From: JANSWY01 sp965243755
GTDB lineage: Bacteria; Bacteroidota; Bacteroidia; Cytophagales; Cyclobacteriaceae
NCBI GenBank assembly: GCA_965243755.1
Contig: CBDEVW010000003.1
Location: forward strand, 1,736,001-1,800,000
Direction: 5' to 3'
DNA length: 64,000 nucleotides
Every line of letters begins with the position of its first letter. Positions within the stretch are counted from its first letter, which is position 1. Below the pieces are notes generated by a model that worked only from the letters and a program-made list of their open reading frames with translations, was not told the DNA's origin and did not search any database. The position numbers and the translations under genes are program-made. This document shows, piece by piece, positions 1-8,891 of the stretch.

Positions 1-260
1 ATCAGGAATTTATTGATCAACATGGTACACCAGATGTGATCATTACAGATCCTCCAAGGGCTGGAATGCACGCAACGGTTGTAGATGTCCTCAATACGAT
101 CAAAGCTCCTAAAATTGTTTATGTGAGTTGCAATCCGGCCACACAGGCAAGAGATATCAACTTATTATCGGAACATTACACCGTAGCAATAAGCCAACCA
201 GTAGATATGTTTCCTCAAACCCATCATGTGGAAAATGTGGTGTTGTTGGAGTTGAAATAA
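1..260 (+). CDS. rlmD: 23S rRNA (uracil-C5)-methyltransferase RlmD/RumA family, C-terminal part
   Basis: This is the last 85 residues of a TrmA/RumA-type SAM-dependent RNA uracil-C5 methyltransferase; the reading frame is open back to the window edge, so the gene begins outside. The fragment has the family motifs DPPRAGMH, the nucleophile motif YVSCNPATQARD with the catalytic cysteine, and the C-terminal DMFPQTHHVE segment that carries the general-base glutamate. The family makes m5U in rRNA, with tRNA as the substrate in TrmA members. The choice of RlmD rests on the RumA-like wording of the motifs and is less certain than the family. No terminator was seen in the 160 bases that follow. Confidence 0.85.
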   Translation, partial: QEFIDQHGTPDVIITDPPRAGMHATVVDVLNTIKAPKIVYVSCNPATQARDINLLSEHYTVAISQPVDMFPQTHHVENVVLLELK

Positions 261-422
261 AAAGTTGAAAGTAAATAAATTCGTTTCCGAGGCAGTCAGC
301 ACTTTATGGTTTAGTTGATTTTAGCATTAGTGTTGTATCAGTCAAGCCGAAATCCCCTTCACACTTTGCCTAATCCAGTTATTTTTAGCAAATTAGTTTG
401 GTAGGACCCAAGTAACCATTCT

Positions 423-2489
423 ATGAAACGCTTTCCAATCCTCCTCACTCTGGTGATATTTTTTTGCTGCCAAAATGGCCTATGTCAATCCCATGAACTC
501 GAGTCTCAACTCACCACAACTCCAGACATTGAAAACCTGCGGATTCTCCACCAACTGGTAGATCACTACGCTCCGAGGGACAGTGCAAAGGCTTTGAATT
601 TTGCCAGTCAGGCTATTGCTATGAGTGAATCAATCAATGACAAGTTCCATCTGGGTAAATCGTACCTGGATATGGCCTACGCTCATCAGGAGTCTTTCCA
701 GTATGAGAAAGCGCAGCAATGGCTTGAAAATGCAGAAACCACATTCTCCGGGCTTAAATCAAACATTGGATTGGGTCTGGTTGCTGAAGCACGTGGTTTG
801 GCATTGGTGAAGCAGGGTTATCATGACAAAAGTATCAACATGTTCAAAAATGCACTGGAGCATTTTGAAGCAAAGAGCGACACATCTAAAATCGACCGAA
901 CATTCTACAATATCGGTTATGCGCACTACAGATTGAGAAACTACGATTCTGCCATTTTCTATTTCTACAAAATACTCCCAAAATGCAATCAGGACTTTGC
1001 AAAAATCTGTGTGGATGTTTATAACCAGTTAGGTACCACCTATACAGAAATACAGGAGTACAAAAAAGCGAATGACTACCTGACTTTGGCGCTTGAAGGT
1101 AGTTTACAGCGAAAGGATTCTGTATCCGCCGCAAATGCCACCATGAACCTGGCAGGCAACTATTTTTTTCAGCAAAACCTGGACAGCTGTGTATTCTTTC
1201 TGGGTAAAGCCATAGAAATATATGATCAGACAGGCAACAGACAAGGTCAGGTAATAGGATTAAATAACCTATCAATCATCTATGAAGAAAACGGTGAATT
1301 AAATAAGTCCCTCAGTACCGCTTTCAAGGCAGTTGAAGCTGCAAAAAAGATCAATGACCGTAACATCATTGCCGGAAGCTATCTTCAAATAATGGATTTG
1401 AACCATAAACTGGGAGACATAGGTGTTTCCTTATACTACAGTGATTCGGCACTTGCAATCATCAGAGAGCTAAAATCAAAATATCACTTCCAGCAATATT
1501 ACCAATCGCTTGCTGAAGCCTATACTTCATTGAAAGACTTCAAAAAAGCCATGGAATTCAGGGAACTTTATCATGCCTACTCAGACTCTATGGTAAACGA
1601 ACAAAAAAACAAGCAAATCGCAGAGCTGGAAACCAGGTACGAGACTGAAAAAAAGGAGCAACAGATCGCTTTGCTCAACACACAAAATCAATTACAGGCT
1701 GCCATCATTCAGCGCAAAAACTTTACTATGACATCCATTGCAGTAATATTGGGTGTGACATTGTTGTTTGGCTATCTCTTCATTAGACAAAAAACTCTGA
1801 AGGCCAGGGCACAACTGGAAAAGGAAAAGTCCAGATTGAAATCCGAACAGATCAAGGCAGTAATACTATCACAAGAGAAAGAACGAAAACGATTTGCCAT
1901 GGACCTTCACGACGATTTTGGCCAGCAGATTTCAGCGTTGAAACTGTATGTTTCTAAGTTTAAAGAACATTCCAGGCAGGATGAGATCACAGAAAAATCT
2001 GAAGAAATCCTGGATACCATGTATACCTCCCTCAAGACCATAGCATTTGACCTGATGCCACACACACTTTTTCAGAAAGGTCTGGAAGAAGCGATTGTGG
2101 AACTCAAAGAACAGATTAACGCCACTGGAAAAATGAAAATCAACTTTCATCCTTTTGATATTGGTGACAGGATCGGTGACGACCAAAAGGTAGCAGTTTA
2201 TAGAATTGTGCAGGAAATTGTAAGCAACATTATTAAATACTCGGATGCGACTAAAATTGATATCAATATTACAAACCTTGGAGATCGCTTATCTTTACTG
2301 ATAGAGGATAATGGAACAGGCTTTGATATCAATCAATTCAAAAACGGCAGAGGCAATGGATGGAAAAACATTCATTCCCGCCTGGATTTGCTACATGGGG
2401 AAATTGAATTTGATACCATGCCCGGCAGAAAAAACACCACTGTATCTATTGAAATTCCATTTGAAATAAAAGAAGCAACTGTAGCATGA
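423..2489 (+). CDS. TPR-domain sensor histidine kinase (HisKA_3 class)
   Basis: This 688-residue kinase has a signal peptide (about 1-21), a long periplasmic alpha-solenoid of tetratricopeptide-like repeats (about 40-400), a coiled-coil stretch, one membrane segment (about 432-454), a HisKA_3 dimerisation/phosphoacceptor domain with His496 in the motif MDLHDDFGQQ, and a C-terminal HATPase with an N-box (VQEIVSNIIKYS) and a G-box (EDNGTGFD). This is the NarX/DegS-like class that pairs with LuxR-type regulators. The next gene is exactly such a regulator and overlaps its stop codon by ATGA, so the two form one system. The TPR sensor suggests detection of a protein or peptide ligand, but the signal is unknown. 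Confidence 0.93.
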   Translation: MKRFPILLTLVIFFCCQNGLCQSHELESQLTTTPDIENLRILHQLVDHYAPRDSAKALNFASQAIAMSESINDKFHLGKSYLDMAYAHQESFQYEKAQQWLENAETTFSGLKSNIGLGLVAEARGLALVKQGYHDKSINMFKNALEHFEAKSDTSKIDRTFYNIGYAHYRLRNYDSAIFYFYKILPKCNQDFAKICVDVYNQLGTTYTEIQEYKKANDYLTLALEGSLQRKDSVSAANATMNLAGNYFFQQNLDSCVFFLGKAIEIYDQTGNRQGQVIGLNNLSIIYEENGELNKSLSTAFKAVEAAKKINDRNIIAGSYLQIMDLNHKLGDIGVSLYYSDSALAIIRELKSKYHFQQYYQSLAEAYTSLKDFKKAMEFRELYHAYSDSMVNEQKNKQIAELETRYETEKKEQQIALLNTQNQLQAAIIQRKNFTMTSIAVILGVTLLFGYLFIRQKTLKARAQLEKEKSRLKSEQIKAVILSQEKERKRFAMDLHDDFGQQISALKLYVSKFKEHSRQDEITEKSEEILDTMYTSLKTIAFDLMPHTLFQKGLEEAIVELKEQINATGKMKINFHPFDIGDRIGDDQKVAVYRIVQEIVSNIIKYSDATKIDINITNLGDRLSLLIEDNGTGFDINQFKNGRGNGWKNIHSRLDLLHGEIEFDTMPGRKNTTVSIEIPFEIKEATVA

Positions 2490-3118
2490 TGAAAGGTCCA
2501 ATAAAAATACTGATCGTAGATGACCATCAACTGATGATAGATGGGATCATGGAGCTTCTGCAAAACCATGGCAACCACCAGATCATGGCCACCGCAAATA
2601 ATGCCTCGCGAGCTTTAGACATCATCGATAACACTGACCTGGACCTTGTCATTACTGATGTCAATATGCCAGAAATCAAAGGGCCCGAATTCATTCAAAA
2701 GCTTAAGAAAAAACGCCCGGCACTAAAAGTAATAGCCGTTAGCATGCACCAGGAGAAACATATCGTAAAAGATGTCCTGAAGGCTGGGGCAGACAGCTAT
2801 GTGCTGAAACACTCCACTCAAAATGAACTAATTGAGGCCATTGAAAAAACACTGGAAGGTGAGACATTTGTTAGTTCGGCGATTACCAAAATGCTGGTTG
2901 ACGATGTAAAATATCCATCTATTGAGGAACTACTCAGCGAGCGAGAAAGAGAGATCATTCAGCTTATTGTAAAAGAATACACGGCCCGACAAATTGCAGA
3001 AGCACTATTCATCAGTGAAAAAACTGTGGAGACCCACAAGCGAAATATTTTCAGAAAAACCAATACCACAACACTGGTTGGGCTTACCAAATTTGCCCTC
3101 GAACACCAGCTGGACTAA
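2486..3118 (+). CDS. NarL/LuxR-family response regulator
   Basis: This 210-residue protein has an N-terminal receiver domain with the acidic pocket Asp12/Asp13, phosphoacceptor Asp58 (ITDVNMPE) and the conserved Lys near residue 108, and a C-terminal LuxR-type helix-turn-helix (about 148-208, starting LLSEREREII and including SEKTVETHKRNIFRK). The start codon overlaps the stop of the upstream TPR kinase (ATGA), so translation is probably coupled and the pair is cognate. It should be a DNA-binding activator or repressor controlled by phosphorylation. The exported protein 140 bases downstream is a plausible but unproven target. A second ATG directly follows the first, so the start may lie one codon later. 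Confidence 0.94.
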   Translation: MMKGPIKILIVDDHQLMIDGIMELLQNHGNHQIMATANNASRALDIIDNTDLDLVITDVNMPEIKGPEFIQKLKKKRPALKVIAVSMHQEKHIVKDVLKAGADSYVLKHSTQNELIEAIEKTLEGETFVSSAITKMLVDDVKYPSIEELLSEREREIIQLIVKEYTARQIAEALFISEKTVETHKRNIFRKTNTTTLVGLTKFALEHQLD

Positions 3119-3257
3119 TCCAGCAAACTCAATCATACCACTAAGGGTATTCCCCTAGTAGAATTTCCATAAATGCCCTGATGCAATTGGGTGACATTCA
3201 AATGAACTTTGACCTATAACATTTGAATCGAATTGTAACACCCTAAATATCAAAACA

Positions 3258-4163
3258 ATGAAAAGATTAACTGCAATATTTACGATCCTTCTGATCACAT
3301 TTGGCGCTTATAGCCAGGTTGAACTCGGAAAGGTAAAGAACACTATTATGGGCAAAGGAAAATTGGTCGCAACGCCATTTGAAGAAATCATGTTCGACAA
3401 CTTTACACTCACCTTCAACCTGTACAGTTTTGCTGAGGACCAGGGTGGAAGCAACAATGTGGCCCTTAGTGCTAAAGTCGGTGTCCGAGCCAGCCTTGAT
3501 GGGGTAGATCAGGAACTGGTACAGGAAATTACAGATGAAGCTTACGCATACTTTACAGAAGCCTGGAGAAAACGAGGAAAGCGAATAGTTTTTGTAGCTA
3601 AGAGTGATGTTGAGAATAGTAAATTGTTTACAAAAGCCAAGGCAAAGGGAAAACTGGCTAATGTAATTAATGGTGGTGTGTGGGAAAATGAAGCTAAAAA
3701 CATCCATCAAATGACCTCATGGCCAACTGGCGTAGATATTCCACAGGCAGGTGAGGGAATTAATTATAAGTCAGGAAACGCTGCTTTCGTGGCAAATTAC
3801 ATGGACATGAAATACACCTCCTATAACGCAACCATTGACTTTATTACATTTAAGACAGCAAAATTAGGCAGTGCGGCATCAGTTAAAACATTCCCTCAAC
3901 TGAAACTATCCGGCGGTATGAACGCAACCATCTGGAAGAAAAACAAAGTAGGTGGATACCTGGGTGGAATCTCAGCTGACGGACTGGAGGAGTATTATAC
4001 CGAAGTTAAAGATGAAGACATAGAAGTTTTGAATTCGAAAATGGTCATGAGAAGCTATGTGATCGACAGAGCAAAATTCAAAGCCAACGTGCTTGAAATG
4101 ATCAAAGCCAGCATTGATGCCAGTTTCGATGATTATGAGGAAGTTGTTGCTAAAAACACTTAA
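3258..4163 (+). CDS. exported protein of unknown function
   Basis: I do not recognise the family. The 301-residue product has a clear signal peptide (about 1-19, ending AYSQ) and no membrane segments, lipobox or T9SS sorting tail, so it is predicted periplasmic. The mature part is mixed alpha/beta and soluble, with a segment resembling a nucleotide-free periplasmic binding fold (IVFVAKSDVENSKLF around residue 115), but this is only an impression. It follows the NarL-type two-component pair by 139 bases in the same direction and is followed by a hairpin terminator. Co-regulation with the upstream pair is an inference from proximity. Confidence 0.75.
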   Translation: MKRLTAIFTILLITFGAYSQVELGKVKNTIMGKGKLVATPFEEIMFDNFTLTFNLYSFAEDQGGSNNVALSAKVGVRASLDGVDQELVQEITDEAYAYFTEAWRKRGKRIVFVAKSDVENSKLFTKAKAKGKLANVINGGVWENEAKNIHQMTSWPTGVDIPQAGEGINYKSGNAAFVANYMDMKYTSYNATIDFITFKTAKLGSAASVKTFPQLKLSGGMNATIWKKNKVGGYLGGISADGLEEYYTEVKDEDIEVLNSKMVMRSYVIDRAKFKANVLEMIKASIDASFDDYEEVVAKNT

Positions 4164-4196
4164 AGAATTTCAACCAGATTTCAATTTGAATTAAAG

Positions 4197-4222
4197 CACC
4201 CGCAAATCCCAATTTGTGGGTG
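4197..4222 (+). terminator. hairpin downstream of exported protein gene
   Basis: An inverted repeat CACCCGCAAAT / ATTTGTGGGTG with a 4-base loop follows the stop codon at 4163. It has one G-T mismatch and no strong T-tract, so it may be a weak terminator or mRNA-stabilising hairpin. Confidence 0.5.
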
Positions 4223-4413
4223 TTAACTCCATCCTGTTGCTTCTCTTAGCATCACAGAAAAATTAATTACACATTTCCATTACAGTCGCATCGCTATTTT
4301 TTCTGACGATCATATAGATTCCACATTCTTTTGTACCAATTTTGCCCTGTGAAAGCCCTGATGGGTTATTCATAGTAATGTGATAAGTTGTACAATTAAA
4401 AAAATAGAGAAAC

Positions 4414-4776
4414 ATGCATAATGACCCGGAATTGAGCCCTAAAATGATGGGTAATATATCGCAGGATTTTCTTAAGGTCTCGGACCTGCTAAAAGAATCA
4501 TCTTATCAGATCAGGAAAAGAGGATTTTCAGAATTTCCCATTTTCCCTATTTCCAAAGAGCAAACACCTATCGGCCAGGAACTTTATCCAAAAGAAGCCC
4601 TGGATACCGAATGGAATTACAATGTCACCTATCTGGATGAATTCATTCAACGAAAAATCATTGAAAAAGAAGAAGAATTCAAAAGCACTTATAAAAATCC
4701 AGATGAGTTTTGCTGCTTATTTGTGATCGATAAAGACTTTACAAATTTCGTTTACATCCCATACCCAATTGATTGA
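4414..4776 (+). CDS. conserved hypothetical cytoplasmic protein, 120 aa
   Basis: This small acidic protein has no signal peptide or membrane segment. The C-terminal half (about 88-118) has an alternating hydrophobic pattern (CCLFVIDKDFTNFVYIPYP) that looks like two beta-strands. I do not recognise a characterised family, although short proteins of this type are common near regulators in Cytophagales. The start follows an A-rich leader, as is usual for this group. It precedes the OmpR-type kinase by 72 bases in the same direction and could be transcribed with it. A role as an accessory factor to that kinase would be a guess. Confidence 0.7.
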   Translation: MHNDPELSPKMMGNISQDFLKVSDLLKESSYQIRKRGFSEFPIFPISKEQTPIGQELYPKEALDTEWNYNVTYLDEFIQRKIIEKEEEFKSTYKNPDEFCCLFVIDKDFTNFVYIPYPID

Positions 4777-4848
4777 TAATTGGGAGCAGAACAACTTTCC
4801 ATAGTATTTGTCGTAAATTAGGACCGTAAGTTTTCATCAGGATATACA

Positions 4849-6405
4849 TTGAACTACTCCTCGGCTAACAGAACTATACTGGTCCTTTTTTTTGCGATTA
4901 TCGTCCCAATTGCCTTTTACACCTATTACCAGGTGCGTACATTGAATAAGAATGAAGAGTTACTGAGCGAGATTTACAAAAATCAACTGGAGTCTGTTAT
5001 TTTTTCTGTCAATCAGTATTCTGATGATGTCATCAATAGTTTGCTGTATAAACTTGAAAACAGGTTACAAAACAACGACTCCATAAACCCTGACATTCTG
5101 CGATCGTACCCGGGGGTCACTGACGTAATCATAGTTTCCCAGGATGGCAATAAGAAATACAGTGTTTCAGGGGACTCAACTTACCTTGGTCTTGGAGAAC
5201 AGCTTCTCGCTGAACAAAACAACACCATAAAAAAGCTGATCCAGTATAAAAAGCTCTCGTTCACTAAGCTGGAACCTTTAAGTGCAGTGGAATTCAATGG
5301 CAATTACCTCAACCTGCTATTACTCATCATCGATTCTGGCCAGGATGTTGATTTGGGAATTGTTGTGATGCACCCGATTGACTTCATTGAAGGCACCCTT
5401 GGCCCGAAAATGCAGGCGATATCCTCCGGGAATTTTATCATCACGGCAAGAAAAGAAATTGATCAGGATCTCATATTTGCCACAGATACTATAGCCGACT
5501 CAGAAGACCGGTCCCTCCCCTTTTGGCTGCTCCCTGATTACCAGATTGGTATTATTCAGAAAGGAGATTCAATAGAAAAAATTAGCCAGCAAAGAATCCA
5601 GCTCAACCTGATTTGGATCGCCATATTAAGTCTTGTAGTGCTGCTGGGCTTCTATTTCGTGGCACGCAACCTCAGAAAAGAAATGCAACTTGCCCAAATG
5701 AAGTCAGACTTTGCATCCAGTGTATCCCATGAAATCCGGACGCCTCTGGCACTGATCAATATGTTTGCCGAAACGTTGCTTCTCAACCGGGTCCCCAATG
5801 AGGAGAAAAAGCAGGAATACTATGAAATCATCACAAAAGAGACCTCAAGGCTCAAAAACATTGTCAATAAGATCCTGAACTTCTCGCAGATCGAAAACAA
5901 AAAAAGGTCATTTGATCTACAGCAGGATTCCCTCAATGATATCCTAAGCGAAACCATTCATACCTACTCTTTTCATTTAAGCAATAAGGGATTTGAGTAT
6001 CAATTGGAAATGGCAGATGCCGACTTAATGATCAACTGCGATCGTGAGGCCATTACAGAAGCCATTATCAACCTGATAGATAATGCAGTAAAATATAGTG
6101 GTGAAAGCAAACGCATCAATATATTTAGCGGTCAGGAAGGAAACTATGCCTTTGTTGGCGTCTCAGATTTTGGGATAGGAATTGACCAGAAAAAGCAGAA
6201 ACTTATATTTGAGAAGTTCTTCCGGGTAACTGAAGGAGACATTTATAATGTACAAGGAGCAGGATTAGGGCTGTCGATTGTTAAAAACATAATGGATGCC
6301 CATAAAGGAAAAATAGAGATCGAGAGTAGTTTAGGAAAAGGCGCAACATTTAAATTATTATTTCCAATCAAATCAAACGATAATGGCGAAAATTCTAATA
6401 GTTGA
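4849..6405 (+). CDS. membrane sensor histidine kinase (HisKA class)
   Basis: This 518-residue kinase starts at TTG; no in-frame ATG lies upstream, and the first residues lead directly into a membrane helix (about 9-27). A periplasmic sensor region (about 28-247) is closed by a second membrane helix (about 248-268), followed by a HisKA domain with His294 in SVSHEIRTPLALIN and a HATPase_c domain with N-box (INLIDNAVKYS), G1 (DFGIGID), F-box (EKFFRV) and G2 (GAGLGLSIV). It overlaps the following OmpR-type regulator by 23 bases, so the two are cognate and translationally linked. The stimulus is unknown. Confidence 0.93.
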   Translation: MNYSSANRTILVLFFAIIVPIAFYTYYQVRTLNKNEELLSEIYKNQLESVIFSVNQYSDDVINSLLYKLENRLQNNDSINPDILRSYPGVTDVIIVSQDGNKKYSVSGDSTYLGLGEQLLAEQNNTIKKLIQYKKLSFTKLEPLSAVEFNGNYLNLLLLIIDSGQDVDLGIVVMHPIDFIEGTLGPKMQAISSGNFIITARKEIDQDLIFATDTIADSEDRSLPFWLLPDYQIGIIQKGDSIEKISQQRIQLNLIWIAILSLVVLLGFYFVARNLRKEMQLAQMKSDFASSVSHEIRTPLALINMFAETLLLNRVPNEEKKQEYYEIITKETSRLKNIVNKILNFSQIENKKRSFDLQQDSLNDILSETIHTYSFHLSNKGFEYQLEMADADLMINCDREAITEAIINLIDNAVKYSGESKRINIFSGQEGNYAFVGVSDFGIGIDQKKQKLIFEKFFRVTEGDIYNVQGAGLGLSIVKNIMDAHKGKIEIESSLGKGATFKLLFPIKSNDNGENSNS

Positions 6406-7063
6406 AGACGAACCTCACATGAGAATGGGACTCAAAGACAACCTTGAATTTGAATCCTATGAAGTAACCATGGCCGAAAACGGCAAAAGAGCATTGGAAA
6501 TTCTGGACAACTCTGCTTTTGATCTGATCCTGCTGGATGTTATGATGCCGGAACTTTCTGGATTTGATGTTTGCAAACAAGCCAGAAAAAAAGGGATCAT
6601 GACACCAATTATATTCCTCACTGCCAAGGGAGAGGAAATCGACAAGGTCCTCGGCCTGGAGTTGGGTGCTGATGATTACATTGTGAAACCATTCAGCCTG
6701 CGTGAATTGCTGGCAAGGGTAAAAGCCGTACTTCGAAGGACCACTTCCAATGAGCAGACAGGCTCAAAAATCACCATCGGAAACATTACTTTCGATTTTC
6801 AGCATTATGAGGCGTTTGAGAATGATGAAGCTGTCAAACTTTCTCACAAAGAATTTGAAATTGTGCATCACTTATGGGATCACAAAAATGAAGTAGTAAG
6901 TCGCGAACAATTACTGAAACAGGTTTGGGGATATGAAGCACAACCGACCACCCGAACTGTTGACAACTTTATCCTGAAACTTCGACAAAAAATTGAAGCC
7001 AACCCCAACGAGCCAAAATTCATCCTTACCGTCCATGGCATTGGGTACAAACTAATCATTTGA
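6383..7063 (+). CDS. OmpR/PhoB-family response regulator
   Basis: This 226-residue regulator has a receiver domain with acidic residues 8-9, phosphoacceptor Asp52 (LLDVMMPE), and the Thr and Lys of the signalling path (FLTAKG, IVKPFS), followed by a winged-helix DNA-binding domain (about 128-226, with SHKEFEIVHHLWDHK and the recognition-helix region TTRTVDNFILKLRQKIE). It starts inside the 3' end of the kinase gene. The family controls promoters as phosphorylated dimers on direct repeats. The exported protein 144 bases downstream could be a target; that is inference. Confidence 0.95.
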   Translation: MAKILIVEDEPHMRMGLKDNLEFESYEVTMAENGKRALEILDNSAFDLILLDVMMPELSGFDVCKQARKKGIMTPIIFLTAKGEEIDKVLGLELGADDYIVKPFSLRELLARVKAVLRRTTSNEQTGSKITIGNITFDFQHYEAFENDEAVKLSHKEFEIVHHLWDHKNEVVSREQLLKQVWGYEAQPTTRTVDNFILKLRQKIEANPNEPKFILTVHGIGYKLII

Positions 7064-7207
7064 CCTGCGATTTGACTTTACGGTACTTTCATTGACCAAA
7101 AGCTACAATGTGGTGACACTTTGTGACATCACATTACGGCAGCATGACAAACATTACACCTACTCATCGTAAAATTGATTGTCTAAACCCTAAAGTCAAA
7201 ACTCATA

Positions 7208-7765
7208 ATGAAAACGATTGAAAAAACTTTAACAGTACTTTTGATAGTCTTTAGTACTTCATTATCTTACGCAGCAATTAACGAGAATAAGGTCCAGCTG
7301 CGGGAAAAACAAGACGGGATAGTCCAACTGTTATACAAAAGTTCTGATTCCGAAAAAGTTGAAATTACAATCCTAAACCAGAAAGGCAAAGTTGTTTTGT
7401 CTGAAAAAGTCAAGAATGAAAATGGTTTCATGAGAAACTATAATTTCAACAAATTCGAATCCGGCACGTATACTTTTCAGATTTCGGATGAATCCGGTCA
7501 AATAAAAAAGAAACTATATTTTGGAAAAAAGTCACCTGTCGCGCTCGTTAAAGGTGAAAATAACAAGCACAGGCTGATCTATGATTCCAAAATTGAAACG
7601 GATGTTCAGGTTATTTTTCTGGATAGAAGAGGGAAAACCATACTGAAGGACCAATTTGTCTCAATCGATGGATTTTCCAAGACCTACATCGTAGATAGAA
7701 AAAGCACAAGCGCTCACAAACTGCGGTTCATTACAGAAAATGAAGTAATGGACTTTGAGCTTTAA
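7208..7765 (+). CDS. exported protein with duplicated beta-sandwich-like repeat
   Basis: This 185-residue protein has a signal peptide (1-22, cut near SYA). The mature part holds two similar halves (about 25-105 and 108-185), each with the pattern V-x-I, a turn with KGK or RGK, a hydrophobic strand, and GF followed by an aromatic residue. The halves resemble the T9SS C-terminal sorting fold but lack its invariant PNP start and terminal basic strand, so it is not called a T9SS substrate. It follows the OmpR-type pair and ends at a strong terminator. The function is unknown. Confidence 0.72.
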   Translation: MKTIEKTLTVLLIVFSTSLSYAAINENKVQLREKQDGIVQLLYKSSDSEKVEITILNQKGKVVLSEKVKNENGFMRNYNFNKFESGTYTFQISDESGQIKKKLYFGKKSPVALVKGENNKHRLIYDSKIETDVQVIFLDRRGKTILKDQFVSIDGFSKTYIVDRKSTSAHKLRFITENEVMDFEL

Positions 7766-7796
7766 GAATTTCTTCATTTTACTACATTTTGAAATT

Positions 7797-7824
7797 CCCG
7801 TTCTATTGGAACGGGACTTTTTTT
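7797..7824 (+). terminator. rho-independent terminator
   Basis: CCCGTTC, a 5-base loop, GAACGGG, then a run of seven T on the plus strand. It ends the transcript of the 7208-7765 gene. Confidence 0.85.
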
Positions 7825-7889
7825 ACATCTTTTTACAACTCCACAATTCCCATTCTTTTTCAAATCATTACCTTGTAAATTAATTGGCT

Positions 7890-8891
7890 ATGTCGATATT
7901 AAAACTCAAAATAACGCTGTTTACGTTACTTCTTTGCCCAATCCTTAGTAACAGTCAGGAACTCGTAAAGAGCTTGAAAGGCTCCTGGAAGTTTCAGATT
8001 GGTGACAATATGATATGGTCCGAGAAAGATTATGACGATTCCTATTGGGATGTCATCTATGCCCCCTCAGAGTGGGAAAATGAAGGATTCAACGGTTATG
8101 ATGGTTACGCCTGGTACAGAAAATCATTCGACGGAAGAGACCTTGAGAAAAACACCGGGTTCTACCTGAAACTAGGTTACATTGATGATGTTGACCAGGT
8201 ATTTTTTAATGGACACTTTATCGGTTATTCCGGAAAGTTCCCACCAGAATTTCACACAGCTTTCAATGCACTTAGAAAATATCACATCCCCGAAGAATAC
8301 ATCAACTATAATGGTGAAAATGTTATAGCTATCAGGGTATACGATACCGTACTTGGAGGAGGAATCAGCTCAGGTAGCCTGGGAGTATACAAATACACCA
8401 AAAACAATTACAATGCGCTCAATCTTGATGGTCTGTGGAAATTTCGGGAAGGTGATAACTTATCCTGGAAAGAACAAGACTTAGATGAATCTGAATGGTC
8501 CTACCTGATGGCTCCTGGGCTATGGAGGTACCTTGGGAAAAAGGTGTTCGAAAGTTATGGATGGTACAGGAAGAAATTTGTTTTACCGGAAAGACTGCAC
8601 AACCGACAACTTACATTGATTCTTGGAAAAATAGATGATTTCGATCAGGTCTATATCAATGGCGTGCTGGTGGGAGAAACAAATGATGGAAAGAGATATG
8701 GTGATTCATGGTCCTTTAAAGAAACCAGGGTCTACCCGGTACCCGATAACCTGGTGAAGAAAAATGGCAAAAATACTATCGCAGTGAGGGTGCAGGATCT
8801 GGGAGGTCACGCCGGGATCTACGAAGGTCCATTGGTATTGATCGACAGCCAATATGTAACTGCGTATCTAAGATCTTATCGGCTCAATTGA
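7890..8891 (+). CDS. exported tandem galactose-binding-like (GH2 N-domain-like) protein without catalytic domain
   Basis: This 333-residue protein starts at ATG 7890; a TTG two codons upstream is less likely. After a signal peptide (about 1-20, ending SNS) it contains two homologous jelly-roll domains (about 25-170 and 175-325). Each has the pattern L-(K/D)-G-x-WKF, GD(N), WYRK, DDxDQVxxNG and NxIAxRVxD, which is the sugar-binding N-terminal domain of glycoside hydrolase family 2 enzymes. No TIM-barrel or catalytic acid motif follows, so it should bind and not cleave a ligand. It converges with the next gene, and the two overlap by 8 bases at their 3' ends. Confidence 0.8.
   Translation: MSILKLKITLFTLLLCPILSNSQELVKSLKGSWKFQIGDNMIWSEKDYDDSYWDVIYAPSEWENEGFNGYDGYAWYRKSFDGRDLEKNTGFYLKLGYIDDVDQVFFNGHFIGYSGKFPPEFHTAFNALRKYHIPEEYINYNGENVIAIRVYDTVLGGGISSGSLGVYKYTKNNYNALNLDGLWKFREGDNLSWKEQDLDESEWSYLMAPGLWRYLGKKVFESYGWYRKKFVLPERLHNRQLTLILGKIDDFDQVYINGVLVGETNDGKRYGDSWSFKETRVYPVPDNLVKKNGKNTIAVRVQDLGGHAGIYEGPLVLIDSQYVTAYLRSYRLN

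Noticed and set aside
886..1275. 129-codon frame on the minus strand
   Set aside because: It is antisense to the TPR domain of the histidine kinase, is rich in Cys, Trp and Pro, and has no promoter or terminator of its own.
7109..7133. TGTGGTGACACTTTGTGACATCACA, a CRP-like palindrome upstream of the 7208 gene
   Set aside because: Arm spacing does not match the CRP/FNR consensus and one half-site is degenerate, so it is not reported as an operator.
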